Of a stretch of DNA of 17,373 bases, positions 7,638 through 15,037 are shown piece after piece. Under the pieces are notes generated by a model. That model did not search any database. It worked only from the letters and a program-made list of their open reading frames with translations, and had not been told where the DNA came from. The stretch is from contig JAPLON010000123.1 in assembly GCA_026400695.1 (NCBI GenBank), forward strand, positions 1 to 17,373. The letters are read 5' to 3'. The stretch's first letter is position 1. Each line of letters starts with the position of its first letter. Source of the DNA: Pseudomonadota bacterium. GTDB taxonomy: Bacteria > Pseudomonadota > Alphaproteobacteria > Paracaedibacterales > CAITNM01. The translations under genes were made by a program, and so were the position numbers.

Positions 7638-9173
7638 GTGAAAAAAAATTGGTATTTTGTGAAGCGTAAAGTTGTGTTGTGTATCCTTGATGGATGGGGG
7701 ATTACTTCAACCGATAAGTATAATGGGCTGCAGGCTGCTACTTACTGGCCTGAACTTTTGAAAAAATATCCACATACTCAATTACAAGCATCAGAAAGCT
7801 ATGTAGGCTTACCAGATTTGCAAATGGGAAATAGTGAAGTTGGCCATATGACCATAGGTCTTGGCCGGGTGATTTTTCAAGATTTGCCAAAAATAGATCA
7901 GCAATTTGCTGATGGTTCCATCAATAATAATCAATCTGTTTTAAAGGCGATTGAACAATTAAAAAATAGCAATAAACCTTGCCATGTAATGGGATTACTA
8001 TCTCCTGGTGGGGTGCATTCGCATATGCGCCACATGGTTCATGCAGCAAAATTACTGGCTGCAGCTGGCATAAAAGTTTTTATACATGGATTTTTAGATG
8101 GCCGTGATACTCCACCACAAAGTGCGGCAGCCTATGTAGAAGATTTTTTAAAAGAGATACAAGATTATCCAAATATTAAATTGGCGTCTTTGTGCGGGCG
8201 TTATTACTCAATGGATAGAGATAATCGCTGGGAACGTAGTGAGCTTGCTTATGATGCTTTGGTAATGGCTAATGCACCTAAGTTTGAAGATGCAGTATTT
8301 GCAATTAAAAGTTCTTACACTGAAGGTGTGACCGATGAGTTTATGAAACCTTCCGTGCATGCAAGTTATACAGGTATGCAAGATGGCGATGGTTTGTGGA
8401 TGATTAATTTTCGAGCAGATCGGGTGCGTCAATTACTTCGTAGTTTGTTACTTCATGATTTCAAGTTGTTTAATAGAAAACAAATTGTGAAATTTGGTGC
8501 GACATTAGCCATGAACGATTATGCAGAGGATTTATCATCATTAATTCCGTCAATTTTTACAAAGGATAAAGTTGGAAAAAGTCTTGGTGAGATTATTTCT
8601 AATCATGGTTTAAAGCAAATGCGAGTTGCTGAAACGGAAAAATATGCTCATGTGACCTTCTTTTTAAATGGTGGGCGAGAAAAACAATTTGTAGGAGAGG
8701 AACGCGTTATGATTCCGTCTCCAAGTATTGCAACTTATGATTTGCAGCCAGAAATGTCTGCTGAAAAAGTTACAGAAACGGTTTGCAATGCCATGGAAAG
8801 AGATGATTTATCACTTATTGTTGTGAATTACGCAAACACTGATATGGTGGGTCACACAGGAGTAATTGAGGCGATTCATAAAGCGGTAAGTTGTGTTGAT
8901 AACTGTTTGAAAATATTAGAAAAAAAAGCACTTGAGCAAGATTGGGTGTTATTAATTACGGCAGATCATGGGAATGTTGAATGTATGCGAGAAGTTGATG
9001 GGGTGACTCCACATACAGCACATACTTGTAATCCTGTGCCGCTAGTGCAGGTTAATGGGCCGGCAAAAAGTTTACATAAAGGTACACTGGCAGATGTTGC
9101 CCCCACAATTTTAGATATTATGGGGATTACTCAGCCTGTGGAAATGACCGGCAAATCGCGCTTGCTTCCTTAG
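7638..9173 (+). CDS. gpmI: 2,3-bisphosphoglycerate-independent phosphoglycerate mutase
   Basis: Mn-dependent alkaline-phosphatase-fold enzyme interconverting 3- and 2-phosphoglycerate in glycolysis. The protein is ~511 aa, the usual length. Motifs in order: VLCILDGWG, QMGNSEVGHMTIG with the phospho-acceptor Ser66, GLLSPGGVHSH, FLDGRDTPP, GRYYSMDRDNRW, NFRADRVRQLL, EERVMIPSPSIATYDLQPEM, VVNYANTDMVGHTG, LITADHGNVE, and PHTAHTCNPVP. Metal-ligand positions all look intact. The start is uncertain: GTG 7638 lacks a clear Shine-Dalgarno, and GTG 7659 would give MKRKVVLCILDGWG, closer to the usual N-terminus. The gene is divergent from the rhodanese gene. In related genomes it is often directly followed by envC; here an MFS gene and a repeat intervene. 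Confidence 0.95.
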   Translation: MKKNWYFVKRKVVLCILDGWGITSTDKYNGLQAATYWPELLKKYPHTQLQASESYVGLPDLQMGNSEVGHMTIGLGRVIFQDLPKIDQQFADGSINNNQSVLKAIEQLKNSNKPCHVMGLLSPGGVHSHMRHMVHAAKLLAAAGIKVFIHGFLDGRDTPPQSAAAYVEDFLKEIQDYPNIKLASLCGRYYSMDRDNRWERSELAYDALVMANAPKFEDAVFAIKSSYTEGVTDEFMKPSVHASYTGMQDGDGLWMINFRADRVRQLLRSLLLHDFKLFNRKQIVKFGATLAMNDYAEDLSSLIPSIFTKDKVGKSLGEIISNHGLKQMRVAETEKYAHVTFFLNGGREKQFVGEERVMIPSPSIATYDLQPEMSAEKVTETVCNAMERDDLSLIVVNYANTDMVGHTGVIEAIHKAVSCVDNCLKILEKKALEQDWVLLITADHGNVECMREVDGVTPHTAHTCNPVPLVQVNGPAKSLHKGTLADVAPTILDIMGITQPVEMTGKSRLLP

Positions 9174-9201
9174 GTAAGTAATTTATATCTTGGTGGGCAG
9201 T

Positions 9202-9250
9202 TACCTAACGCAGGTACCGTAACAAAACAGCGTTAAATTATTTTTGTTTT
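9202..9250 (+). terminator. Weak candidate terminator region after gpmI
   Basis: Overlapping small inverted repeats follow the gpmI stop: TACCT-AACGC-AGGTA (9202-9216), AACGC (9207-9211) with GCGTT (9230-9234), and a longer-range TTAGGTAA (9170-9177) with TTACCTAA (9201-9208). The AACGC/GCGTT pair is followed by a T-rich run (ATTATTTTTGTTTT, to 9250). No single stem is strong; the structures are mutually exclusive. The rest of the 145-nt gap to the MFS gene shows only a G-run (GGGGGGG near 9285) and the ribosome binding site. Confidence 0.35.
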
Positions 9251-9307
9251 CACCTAGAAAAATTCTCAATAAATGTGGTAAATGGGGGGGAGAGTTTAAT
9301 CTATTGT

Positions 9308-9311
9308 GGAG
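9308..9311 (+). promoter_or_regulatory. Ribosome binding site that fixes the TTG start of the MFS gene
   Basis: GGAG at 9308-9311 lies 7 nt before TTG 9319. An in-frame TGA at 9316-9318 directly precedes that TTG, so no longer N-terminus is possible, and the TTG gives the expected family N-terminus. Confidence 0.6.
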
Positions 9312-9318
9312 TGGTTGA

Positions 9319-10680
9319 TTGGGCTTTTTATCAGGATTAACACGGAATCAACGCGAAGCCGTTGGTCTACTTCAAGTAGGGACTTTACTTGAATATTTCG
9401 ATCTTATGCTCTACGTACATTTGGCTGTCTTGCTAAATGAACTGTTTTTCCCCAAAACCGACGCACACACAGCTTCCTTACTTTCTGCCTTTGCTTTTTG
9501 CTCAACATTTGTTTTGAGACCATTTGGAGCATTTATTTTTGGATATATCGGAGATCATCTGGGAAGAAAAACAACGGTTGTTTTAACCACAATGATGATG
9601 TCACTATCGTGTATCGTTATGGCAAGCGTTCCAACATACGCTCAAATTGGTATTACAGCATCGTGGACCGTAACCATATGCCGCATTATCCAAGGGCTTT
9701 CTTCTATGGGTGAGATTGTTGCTGCTGAAATATATCTCTCAGAGCTAATAAAACCTCCAGCACAATATCCTGCCGTTGGTTTAATGTCGTGCTCTTCTGC
9801 TTTTGGAACTATGATGGCTTTAGCTGTCGCAATGATTGTGTTTTCACTACAATTGGAATGGCGATTGGCTTTTTGGTTTGGCGCAACCATTGCTCTTATC
9901 GGAACACTTGCCAGAACAAGACTTCGGGAAACTCCGGATTTTGTTGATATGAAAAAAAAGTTAAAAAATAATTTAGAAAAAATAGCCAAAGATAAATCAA
10001 TACAAACAATTTTATCCAGTAAAAAAGCCTTAAAACAGGCCAAAGCTATTGGAAAAGGAAAGATAAATCAAACTTCTTCCGTGGCTTTTTTCTTACTTTA
10101 TTGCGCGTGGCCGGCATGTTTTTATTTTTCGTATATTCATTGTGCTAGTATTCTCAAGAATGATTTTGGATATACTGCTCCAGAAATCATTAAACAAAAT
10201 TTTTTCGTTTCGATTGTTCAGTGTGTTGGATATCTGTTTTTTTCACTTTTAAGTTATTACATACACCCTTTAAAAATTATCCGCTTTAAAGGACTTATTT
10301 TAACGCCATTTTTTATTATCTGCCCTTATTTACTATATGCAATTCATGATGGAATCTATTTGTTTGGGATTCAATCTTTTGTTATTTTCTTTGGCCTGAC
10401 GGCAGCTCCAGCAATGCCTATATTTATTAAGACATTCCCCGTCTTTAAACGTTTTACTTATACCGGATTTATCTATGCATTAACTCGGGCTTTGATGTAT
10501 ATCACCACTTCTTTTGGTTTGGTTTATTTAACAGAAATGGCAGGGCATTGGGGTTTGTATGGGATTATGCTGCCATCCAGCATAGCCTTTTTGTGGGGAG
10601 TTAATTACTTTGTTAAACTAGAAAAACAAAATCAAGTAAGCTCACCATTTTCAACAAAGTTTGATGAACTAGCGGCGTAA
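9319..10680 (+). CDS. MFS transporter, metabolite:H+ symporter (ProP-like) type
   Basis: A 453-aa inner-membrane protein with about 12 hydrophobic segments. Family signs: VGTLLEYFDLMLYVHLA near the N-terminus (compare LEWYDFALYG of MHS members), loop 2-3 motif FGYIGDHLGRKTTV, RPFGAFIFG, CRIIQGLSSMGE and loop near AEIYLSEL. The substrate cannot be read; relatives in intracellular bacteria are usually labelled proline/betaine or other organic-solute symporters. A basic central loop (~210-245, many Lys) separates the two halves. Start TTG 9319 is set by a stop immediately upstream and GGAG 7 nt away. Odd: codon use looks different from its neighbours (more GGA, CTT, ATC and other C-ending codons, fewer TTG/GGT), and the gene sits between gpmI and envC, which are usually adjacent. 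Lateral acquisition is a reasonable inference. Confidence 0.88.
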   Translation: MGFLSGLTRNQREAVGLLQVGTLLEYFDLMLYVHLAVLLNELFFPKTDAHTASLLSAFAFCSTFVLRPFGAFIFGYIGDHLGRKTTVVLTTMMMSLSCIVMASVPTYAQIGITASWTVTICRIIQGLSSMGEIVAAEIYLSELIKPPAQYPAVGLMSCSSAFGTMMALAVAMIVFSLQLEWRLAFWFGATIALIGTLARTRLRETPDFVDMKKKLKNNLEKIAKDKSIQTILSSKKALKQAKAIGKGKINQTSSVAFFLLYCAWPACFYFSYIHCASILKNDFGYTAPEIIKQNFFVSIVQCVGYLFFSLLSYYIHPLKIIRFKGLILTPFFIICPYLLYAIHDGIYLFGIQSFVIFFGLTAAPAMPIFIKTFPVFKRFTYTGFIYALTRALMYITTSFGLVYLTEMAGHWGLYGIMLPSSIAFLWGVNYFVKLEKQNQVSSPFSTKFDELAA

Positions 10681-10690
10681 TCTTTCTACT

Positions 10691-10777
10691 ATGAATGGTG
10701 GCCCTGCTTACAGGTATTACAAAGCCATTGGAAATGAGCTGCGAATCGTGCTTGAATTAACAAGGGTACCTTTATAA
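10691..10777 (+). pseudogene. Possible relic of a small helix-turn-helix (AlpA/HTH_17-like) protein
   Basis: A 28-codon frame, ATG 10691 to TAA 10777, encodes a stretch beginning MNGGPAYRYYKAIGNELRI. The spacing of GGPxY, YYK, IG and LRI resembles the GPpYyKiGrrvrY segment of small excisionase/AlpA-type DNA-binding proteins, with one or two residues out of register. The frame is also open for a few codons upstream (RRNLST). There is no Shine-Dalgarno, and it is far shorter than a complete domain, so if real it is a decayed fragment. It lies between the possibly acquired MFS gene and repeat copy 2. The resemblance is by eye only and may be chance. Confidence 0.22.
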
Positions 10778-10778
10778 T
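10752..10778 (+). promoter_or_regulatory. Candidate promoter upstream of repeat copy 2 and envC
   Basis: A perfect TATAAT (10773-10778) is preceded by TTGAAT (10752-10757) with a 15-nt spacer, or by CTTGAA (10751-10756) with 16 nt. The spacing is a little short. If used, transcription would begin near 10785 and the whole repeat would be a ~195-nt leader before the TTG start of envC. Inferred from consensus only. Confidence 0.4.
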
Positions 10779-10817
10779 TTAGAAATTATTAACCACTTTC
10801 ATGGTATACGTTAGTAT

Positions 10818-10988
10818 AAGAACAGTTCTTCAGATATTACTTCAAGGCATCATTCTAAAGCCCTTAAGGATGCCAATGGCGAAGCTGTGTCTGTTAAGTT
10901 GGATGGAGCCAAGGCGGGTGGCCCACACAATGAGGGCGGGGGTGGGGGATGGCAACACTTACCATCAAAAAGTTAACAAATTGTTAAC
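10818..10988. repeat. Dispersed repeat, copy 2, upstream of and overlapping the start of envC
   Basis: The core 10828-10967 is 95% identical (133/140, no indels) to 1881-2020. The left boundary is the palindrome AAGAACAGTTCTT (10818-10830), the right one GTTAACAAATTGTTAAC (10972-10988). Compared with copy 1, the left palindrome differs at four bases that form two compensated pairs, and the right one at a further compensated pair (T2030-A2036 versus C10977-G10983). The internal GGGTGGCCCACCC palindrome of copy 1 is broken here (GGGTGGCCCACAC), and the G-rich tract is kept (10934-10952). A frame open from 10783 runs through the repeat into envC without a stop. The right palindrome includes the TTG (10981) that I take as the envC start. 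Confidence 0.9.
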
Positions 10989-11913
10989 AAAATTAAATAT
11001 ATATTTTTCTATTTTTTTTAAAACATCAATAGCTATTATATTTTTTTATTCGTGCCTTTACCCGTCTGATATAGTTGTTCAATCGTTAACTTGGCAAAAT
11101 ATACAAAAACAACTGATGATGCAGCGTTTGGAATGTGATCAACTGTTATCAAAAAAGGCAATTGATAACAAAGAATTTTTTAATTTACAACAACAGCTTG
11201 GAGCAATTTATTTAGCTCAAAAACGTTACAGCCTTGGTTTTGGTACGGCCTTCATGCCTTCGGCGCAATCGGTACGTAACTATGTGCACAAAAAAACTTT
11301 TCTCGATTTAAAAACTAAAGAGCTATTACCTTTGTATAAAAAGAAAGTTCTGGAATATCAAAAGCGCTACGCAACAGGTGAGCTTGAGCGCATTCAAAAA
11401 AGTATTAAAAAATTAGAAGCTCTAAATTTATTGCATCTTAAGTTATTTGATCATTTTTGTGCCGATATAGCTAAAAAAACGCGGATTGATTCTGCAGAAA
11501 TTACAGAAATAAAATCTATAGAAAGTTGTTTGAAAGCCTTACCGCTTGGAAAAACATTAAAAAAATCAGCTAATTTATTAAGCTGGATTACTCCGGTTGC
11601 TGGAATTAATGATAACCAGAGCCCACAGATTTGGCAGCCTATAGAAGGGGCAATTGTGCTTTGTCCTGACAATGGTACCATTGCAGCTATACATTACTTT
11701 GAAAAAGACTTGGTTGTTTTTATAAAACAACATCACTTTACGTATGTTATTAAAGGATTTTCTCGCTGCTGTGTTAAAGTTGGGGAAAAAGTTAAGCAAG
11801 GTGAGCCATTGGGAATGTGTGCTTTGGAAAATCCACAACAAGTTGAATTACAACTTTGGAGGGACGATATAATCCTAAATCCAGAGCCTTACCATCAGGT
11901 AGTTATTTTATGA
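10981..11913 (+). CDS. envC: Murein hydrolase activator EnvC-like protein (degenerate M23/LytM domain)
   Basis: A ~310-aa exported protein: an N-terminal hydrophobic segment (KLNIYFSIFFKTSIAIIFFY), a Lys/Glu/Leu-rich probably helical middle (~40-210), and a C-terminal LytM domain from ~220 (IWQPIEGAIVLCPDNGTIAA ... VKVGEKVKQGEPLGMCA ... VELQLWRDDIILNPEPY). The normal H-x-H of active M23 peptidases is replaced by QLQ-type residues (VELQLW), as in EnvC/NlpD factors, which activate amidases at the division septum instead of cutting murein. Start: TTG 10981 gives a clean signal sequence, but the frame stays open upstream through the repeat to ATG 10801 (370 aa); the Shine-Dalgarno is poor for both. 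The stop overlaps the next gene as ATGA. Shorter than E. coli EnvC. Position before an S41 gene supports the call. Confidence 0.75.
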   Translation: MLTKLNIYFSIFFKTSIAIIFFYSCLYPSDIVVQSLTWQNIQKQLMMQRLECDQLLSKKAIDNKEFFNLQQQLGAIYLAQKRYSLGFGTAFMPSAQSVRNYVHKKTFLDLKTKELLPLYKKKVLEYQKRYATGELERIQKSIKKLEALNLLHLKLFDHFCADIAKKTRIDSAEITEIKSIESCLKALPLGKTLKKSANLLSWITPVAGINDNQSPQIWQPIEGAIVLCPDNGTIAAIHYFEKDLVVFIKQHHFTYVIKGFSRCCVKVGEKVKQGEPLGMCALENPQQVELQLWRDDIILNPEPYHQVVIL

Positions 11914-12992
11914 AATTTTTACTGTTTACTTTATTGCTACTAGTTGGGTGTTCCAGTAAGTATCAGGATTTGCATCAAAGCTTAGACGAGACATTAGCTA
12001 TTGTTGATGAGGTATATCCTGAAGAACCTAATGTTCAAAAAATGCGTATAGCAATGCTGCAGGGGCTTATTCATGGGGTTGATCAATGCGCTACTTATTT
12101 GAATGATTCTCAAATAAAGTTCTTGCTTGAGTCAGCTGATGGTAGCAAACTAAGATTTGGAATTAACGTTGCAAAACACGAAGATGGTTTTGAAATAAAA
12201 AAAGTTTTTGAAAAATCAGCAGCAGACGTAGCAAGTTTAAAAGTAGGGGATGTTATTTGCGAATTTGAGGGGCAGCCATTAAAAGAGTTAGCACTTGAAA
12301 GATTCCCGCTTTTAATTAAGGAAAAAAAACCCTATAAACTTCTTATTTTTCGAGGTTCTAATAAACTAATTAAAGAAATTATCCCTGATAATTCCCCAAG
12401 TATCGAATTCAAGTGGTTTAATAATGTTGCATATTTGAAACTTGATTTTATTAGTAATGATTGCGTTAATCATGTGAAAAATTATTTAAATAAAATTAAT
12501 GGCAATCCAAAATCAGCGGCCTTGATTTTAGATTTACGTGATTCTCCAGGGGGGAGCTTTGATGCAGCAATGGAGATAGCAGAACAATTTTTAGATGGCC
12601 ATCCTATTGTTGAAATGCAAAAAAAAGGTAGTTTTTCTAAATATGCCGCATCCGGAAAAGACGTACTTAACAAATTGCCAATTTTTGTATTGCAAAATAG
12701 CAACACATTTTCAGCTGCAGAAATTATTTCAGCCGCATTAAAAGGAAATAAACGAGCAAAAATAATTGGCCAAAATTCTGGCGGAGCAGCTACTGCTAAG
12801 CATGTTCTGAATTATCCTAACCGTGCTGACGGACTAATTATTCCAATTGCATTATTAAATGACCCCAATGGAAAAAGGATTGGCAAAAATGGTGTTGAAC
12901 CAGATATACTCATAGAGGAAATAAAAGTACAAAAAAGCAAACATACAGATCTCTATGTTTTTGAAGCTTTGCGTTTTGTGCCCAACAAATAG
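11910..12992 (+). CDS. S41-family (CtpA-like) lipoprotein with PDZ domain, lacking the catalytic lysine
   Basis: A ~360-aa predicted lipoprotein: signal MKFLLFTLLLLVGCSS with lipobox LVGC, a helical N-region, a PDZ domain (~80-150; LRFGINV, VGDVICEFEGQPLKEL) and an S41 protease domain (~165-345). LILDLRDSPGG is the usual conserved strand-turn. The candidate nucleophile is Ser268 in NTFSAAEIISAALKGNKRAK. In carboxyl-terminal proteases the general-base Lys lies 25 residues on, in TFGKG; here that place reads QNSGGAATAK, so position 293 is Ala. Either a nearby Lys (299) substitutes, the enzyme is tricorn/IRBP-like in mechanism, or it is inactive. ATG 11910 overlaps the envC stop (ATGA) with AGG 10 nt upstream, so the pair is coupled. 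The location is presumably periplasmic, where such proteins process or regulate cell-wall hydrolases. Confidence 0.85.
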   Translation: MKFLLFTLLLLVGCSSKYQDLHQSLDETLAIVDEVYPEEPNVQKMRIAMLQGLIHGVDQCATYLNDSQIKFLLESADGSKLRFGINVAKHEDGFEIKKVFEKSAADVASLKVGDVICEFEGQPLKELALERFPLLIKEKKPYKLLIFRGSNKLIKEIIPDNSPSIEFKWFNNVAYLKLDFISNDCVNHVKNYLNKINGNPKSAALILDLRDSPGGSFDAAMEIAEQFLDGHPIVEMQKKGSFSKYAASGKDVLNKLPIFVLQNSNTFSAAEIISAALKGNKRAKIIGQNSGGAATAKHVLNYPNRADGLIIPIALLNDPNGKRIGKNGVEPDILIEEIKVQKSKHTDLYVFEALRFVPNK

Positions 12993-13007
12993 TGAAAGAA
13001 AATTATA

Positions 13008-13679
13008 ATGAATAATTTCCCAGTGCTAAATAATCAGTCAATTAAACTTTGCGAAGATGAATACAAACTTGCTACTAACTTTGGTGATAATGTTTTGATG
13101 GAGTTGGCAGGGTCTGCTTGCGCAATGGAAATTTTGAAATTTTGTGGTCCTTTTGATGATGATCATTTAGTTATTTATGCTGGTCCAGGTAAGAACGGTG
13201 GTGATGGTGTAGTTGCTGCTTATTTTTTGGCAGGTCATACTAAAAAGATTACTATATGCATGCCAGTTGCATCTAACCTTTCGTATGTTAATGAAAACAT
13301 AGAACGCATAAAGAAATTTTGCGCAAATGTAGAATTTTCTACTGATGTTGTTGAAGGTGATATCTACGTGGATGCTATTTTTGGTACAGGTTTTAGTAAA
13401 AAATCAGATGGGGTTTTTGAAAAATTTATTAAATTTATTAATCAACAAGCCAATACAGTTATTTCAATTGATGTTCCTAGCGGAGTAGATGTTGATGGAG
13501 AAATATCTTCAGATTTTGATGCGGTGATGCCAGATTTGACATTAGCTATTGGTTGCTTGAAACCATTGCATCAGCACGCAAAGGCAGAGGAAATTTGCGG
13601 AGATATTGTTTATCTTGATATTGGGTTACCGTTTACAATTTTGCAAAATCATGCTGCAAACCAAAAAATTGCATGCTAG
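13008..13679 (+). CDS. nnrE: NAD(P)H-hydrate epimerase (YjeF N-terminal domain only)
   Basis: Interconverts the S and R forms of damaged, hydrated NAD(P)H so that a dehydratase can repair it. The 223-aa protein is one YjeF_N domain: LMELAGSACA near residue 30, the nucleotide-site loop AGPGKNGGDGVVAA (~58-71), VDAIFGTGF, IDVPSGVDVDGE and TLAIGCLKP. Family members usually read GNNGGDG; here Lys62 takes the first Asn's place. The partner YjeF_C kinase/dehydratase domain, fused in many bacteria, is absent, so it would have to be encoded elsewhere. ATG 13008 is 15 nt after the S41 stop with a weak GAAAG upstream, consistent with read-through transcription from envC. Confidence 0.88.
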   Translation: MNNFPVLNNQSIKLCEDEYKLATNFGDNVLMELAGSACAMEILKFCGPFDDDHLVIYAGPGKNGGDGVVAAYFLAGHTKKITICMPVASNLSYVNENIERIKKFCANVEFSTDVVEGDIYVDAIFGTGFSKKSDGVFEKFIKFINQQANTVISIDVPSGVDVDGEISSDFDAVMPDLTLAIGCLKPLHQHAKAEEICGDIVYLDIGLPFTILQNHAANQKIAC

Positions 13680-13709
13680 CATTGCGTAGTTAAAAAATAT
13701 TACAAATCA

Positions 13710-14285
13710 ATGATTCTATACTCTTTTCCAAGTTCACCTTTTGGTTGCAAAGTTAAAGCGGTTATATTGGCATGTGGCTTGGAAAAAGCGGTGGAAATAA
13801 AAGAATTTCATCCCTGGTTGCCTGATGTTGAATTTCGTTTCTTGAACCCTTTGGGTAAGATTCCGGTTTTGCAAGTTGAAGATGATGCTATTTTTGATTC
13901 CCGAGTAATTTGTGAATACCTTATGGAAAAATCTGGCATGCTCGAAAAGCTTATGCCAGATCGTATTAAGTCTTTAAAAATTCAAGCTTTGGTTGATGGC
14001 ATTGCAGATGCGGCTGTTGCTATACGCTATGAACTTTTTTTCCGTCCGGCGCACCTGCGCTGTTTAGATTGGCATGAACGCCAGCAATTAGCTTTGGTAA
14101 GTGGGTTGGAATATCTTAACAAAAGTAGCTTAAGTATGGATATTCGCTTTGATAATTTATGCATTGCAATGTTGTTGTCACTATATGAATGGTATTATGG
14201 ATTTATGAAAAATCATCCATTTTTAAAAGCTTCTAAAGCAAAAGATCATCCTGTTCCCTCTGGAATAACACGTTTGGAAAAATAG
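13710..14285 (+). CDS. Glutathione S-transferase family protein
   Basis: A 191-aa cytoplasmic protein with a thioredoxin-fold N-domain: MILYSFPSSPFGCKVKAVIL, with Ser/Cys candidates near the usual catalytic site, then the cis-Pro motif LNPLGKIPVLQ and the glutathione-gamma-glutamyl motif FDSRVICEYL. An all-helical C-domain follows from ~80. The order and motifs match GSTs such as the stringent-starvation/GST-N group; the substrate is unknown. It starts at ATG 13710, 30 nt after nnrE, and ends 2 nt before the TTG of comF, so it lies in the same transcriptional run. Confidence 0.85.
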   Translation: MILYSFPSSPFGCKVKAVILACGLEKAVEIKEFHPWLPDVEFRFLNPLGKIPVLQVEDDAIFDSRVICEYLMEKSGMLEKLMPDRIKSLKIQALVDGIADAAVAIRYELFFRPAHLRCLDWHERQQLALVSGLEYLNKSSLSMDIRFDNLCIAMLLSLYEWYYGFMKNHPFLKASKAKDHPVPSGITRLEK

Positions 14286-14287
14286 CT

Positions 14288-15037
14288 TTGCTAAAGTTTC
14301 AGTCAGCAATTGCTCAAAAATTTATAAATTTTCTATTACCATCACAGTGCGCTATTTGCCACGAGATTACGGAAAAACCATATACTTTATGTATGGATTG
14401 TTGGGAGTGTTTAGAATTTATTACATCTCCAAAGTGCTCTACATGCAGTGTTCCATTGCAGAGGGTAGATCACGATATGCCTTGTATGGATTGTCTTAAG
14501 AATCCGCCTATCTTTACTAAAGCTTATGCCCCACTTGTTTATAATGAGTCACTTAAAAAATTAATTTTACGCTTTAAAAATTATGATGGATTGCATTTAG
14601 GTCCAATGTTCTGTAATTGGTTGCAGCTTTGTGCAATTGAAAAGGTTGATTTTATTATTCCTGTTCCTTTGCATTGGTGGCGGTTTTTTGTGCGCCAATA
14701 TAATCAGGCTGCAGAGCTTGGTAAAATATTTTCTAAACGCATGGATTTACCAATCTATTTCAATATTTTAAAGCGTGATAAGGCAACTGCAACTCAAGGG
14801 CATAAAAATAAATTTTTACGCTACCAAAATTTGGCAGATGCTTTTGTGGTATCTGATTCGTCGCAAATTCTTAAAAATGCTAAGGTGCTACTAATTGACG
14901 ATGTTTTAACCAGTGGTGCAACTGCTAATGCATGTGCTAAAGCTTTATTGAATGCTGGTGCCAGCAGTGTTGATGTGTTAACCATAGCCAGAGCTATTAA
15001 AACGCCATCTGATAAGGTAGATTATGGAACACCTTAA
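14288..15037 (+). CDS. comF: ComF family phosphoribosyltransferase-like protein
   Basis: A 249-aa protein with an N-terminal zinc-ribbon part carrying four CxxC pairs (Cys21/24, 35/38, 50/53, 66/69) and a C-terminal type-I phosphoribosyltransferase fold with the PRPP-binding loop VLLIDDVLTSGAT (Asp204-Asp205). ComF proteins take part in DNA uptake in competent bacteria and also in DNA metabolism; here the role is inferred from family. The motifs FKNYDG, PVPLHWWRFFVRQYNQA and ATQGHKNKFLRYQN match the family. Start TTG 14288 is 2 nt after the GST stop; no earlier or close ATG exists in frame. The last 14 nt overlap the ABC1 kinase gene, suggesting coupling. Confidence 0.88.
   Translation: MLKFQSAIAQKFINFLLPSQCAICHEITEKPYTLCMDCWECLEFITSPKCSTCSVPLQRVDHDMPCMDCLKNPPIFTKAYAPLVYNESLKKLILRFKNYDGLHLGPMFCNWLQLCAIEKVDFIIPVPLHWWRFFVRQYNQAAELGKIFSKRMDLPIYFNILKRDKATATQGHKNKFLRYQNLADAFVVSDSSQILKNAKVLLIDDVLTSGATANACAKALLNAGASSVDVLTIARAIKTPSDKVDYGTP

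Noticed and set aside
10801..10980. ATG 10801 as the start of the envC gene (370 aa)
   Set aside because: It would add a 60-residue, repeat-encoded N-terminus ahead of the signal sequence and has no Shine-Dalgarno. TTG 10981 places the signal segment at the N-terminus. Kept as a finding because it cannot be excluded.
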